From an uncultured Caulobacteraceae bacterium (GTDB taxonomy: Bacteria; Pseudomonadota; Alphaproteobacteria; Caulobacterales; Caulobacteraceae), in contig CAISGS010000116.1 of the NCBI GenBank assembly GCA_903884915.1, positions 1 to 14,785 of the forward strand: 14,785 bases of DNA. Direction: 5' to 3'. The position numbers and the translations under genes are program-made. Of the stretch, positions 14,464-14,785 are shown in pieces. The notes beneath the pieces were generated by a model. That model had not been told where the DNA came from. It made no database searches and worked only from the letters and a program-made list of their open reading frames with translations. Numbering within the stretch: the stretch's first letter is position 1; each line of letters opens with the position of its first letter.

Positions 14464-14785
14464 TCAGCGCTTCAGCCCGACCCGCAACATCCCTGTATCC
14501 CCTTCAAAACCGACCAGACGCCAGCTTCCGGCCTCCTTGTGGAAGACCAAGAGGCATGGGCCATCCTTCTTGCGGGGCGCGCAGACGGTGGTCTCGTCGA
14601 TGGGACGAAGGAGGCTGGCTATGGCCAAGCGATCGGGCAAGGGCTTGGTGGCCGAATAGCCCATAGTCTCGGCGACTGCCGCGAAGACATCGGGCTGGAC
14701 CAACTGATCGACGGCCAGATCGACGAGGGGCCGGGCCAAGATCGCGCCGAGGACGGCTAGACTGTCTGTGCCATGGGCCTTGGCG
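14464..14785 (-). CDS. DUF2939-like protein, N-terminus cut by window edge
   Basis: The reading frame is open from the right edge to a stop at 14464, about 106 residues, and the beginning of the protein is missing. A TTG at 14739 could act as a start, but the frame continues upstream without a stop and with the same character, so a longer protein is likely. The segment LAVLGAILARPLVDLAVDQL followed by VQPD, and the closing LLVFHKEAGSWRLVGFEG, resemble the C-terminal half of DUF2939 proteins, which usually start with a signal or membrane helix and have no known function. That assignment rests on pattern memory and is moderate. A strand pattern near the end (FHKEAGSWRLVGF) suggests a small beta sheet. 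It precedes rbfA on the same strand. Confidence 0.65.
   Translation of the reverse strand, partial: AKAHGTDSLAVLGAILARPLVDLAVDQLVQPDVFAAVAETMGYSATKPLPDRLAIASLLRPIDETTVCAPRKKDGPCLLVFHKEAGSWRLVGFEGDTGMLRVGLKR

Overview
The window looks like a chromosomal segment of a GC-rich alphaproteobacterium, most likely Caulobacterales. The reasons are the S15, PNPase and TruB protein sequences, the order rbfA-truB-rpsO-pnp, and the lack of infB directly upstream of rbfA. The genus assignment is inference. I see no phage genes, transposases, CRISPR arrays, tRNA or rRNA. Every gene except one lies on the minus strand, so the window reads naturally from right to left.

Right part (about 10.3-14.8 kb): the conserved RNA/translation block. 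A partial DUF2939-like gene enters from the right edge. It is followed by rbfA (16S maturation factor), truB (tRNA U55 pseudouridine synthase), rpsO (ribosomal protein S15) and pnp (polynucleotide phosphorylase). rbfA and truB overlap by 14 nt and truB and rpsO by 17 nt, so translation of the three is probably coupled. The 167-nt rpsO-pnp spacer is packed with three predicted hairpins and is the best candidate here for an RNA-level control element. A strong intrinsic terminator closes pnp.

Middle part (about 2.4-10.2 kb): a same-strand run of accessory genes. It holds a membrane hybrid histidine kinase, an atypical SDR with Phe instead of the catalytic Tyr, an EmrA-EmrB drug efflux pair, a TetR repressor as third gene of the efflux operon, a classical SDR, and an EamA/DMT transporter. 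Close spacing or overlap ties emrA-emrB-tetR together and the SDR to the EamA gene. The emrA upstream region contains several palindromes that are plausible operator sites. The theme is sensing, modification and export of small lipophilic molecules, but no substrate can be read from the sequence.

Left part (1-2.4 kb): the only plus-strand gene, a YhhN/TMEM86-type membrane protein (lysoplasmalogenase family), is divergent from an HSD10-like SDR and overlaps the EamA gene tail to tail by 12 bp. The HSD10-like SDR ends in a clear terminator. Beyond it begins a haloalkane-dehalogenase-like alpha/beta hydrolase that is cut by the left edge.

Most of the window is ordinary. The points most worth a second look are the pnp leader hairpins, the Tyr-less SDR between sensor kinase and efflux pump, the palindromes upstream of emrA, and the unusual start region of the histidine kinase.
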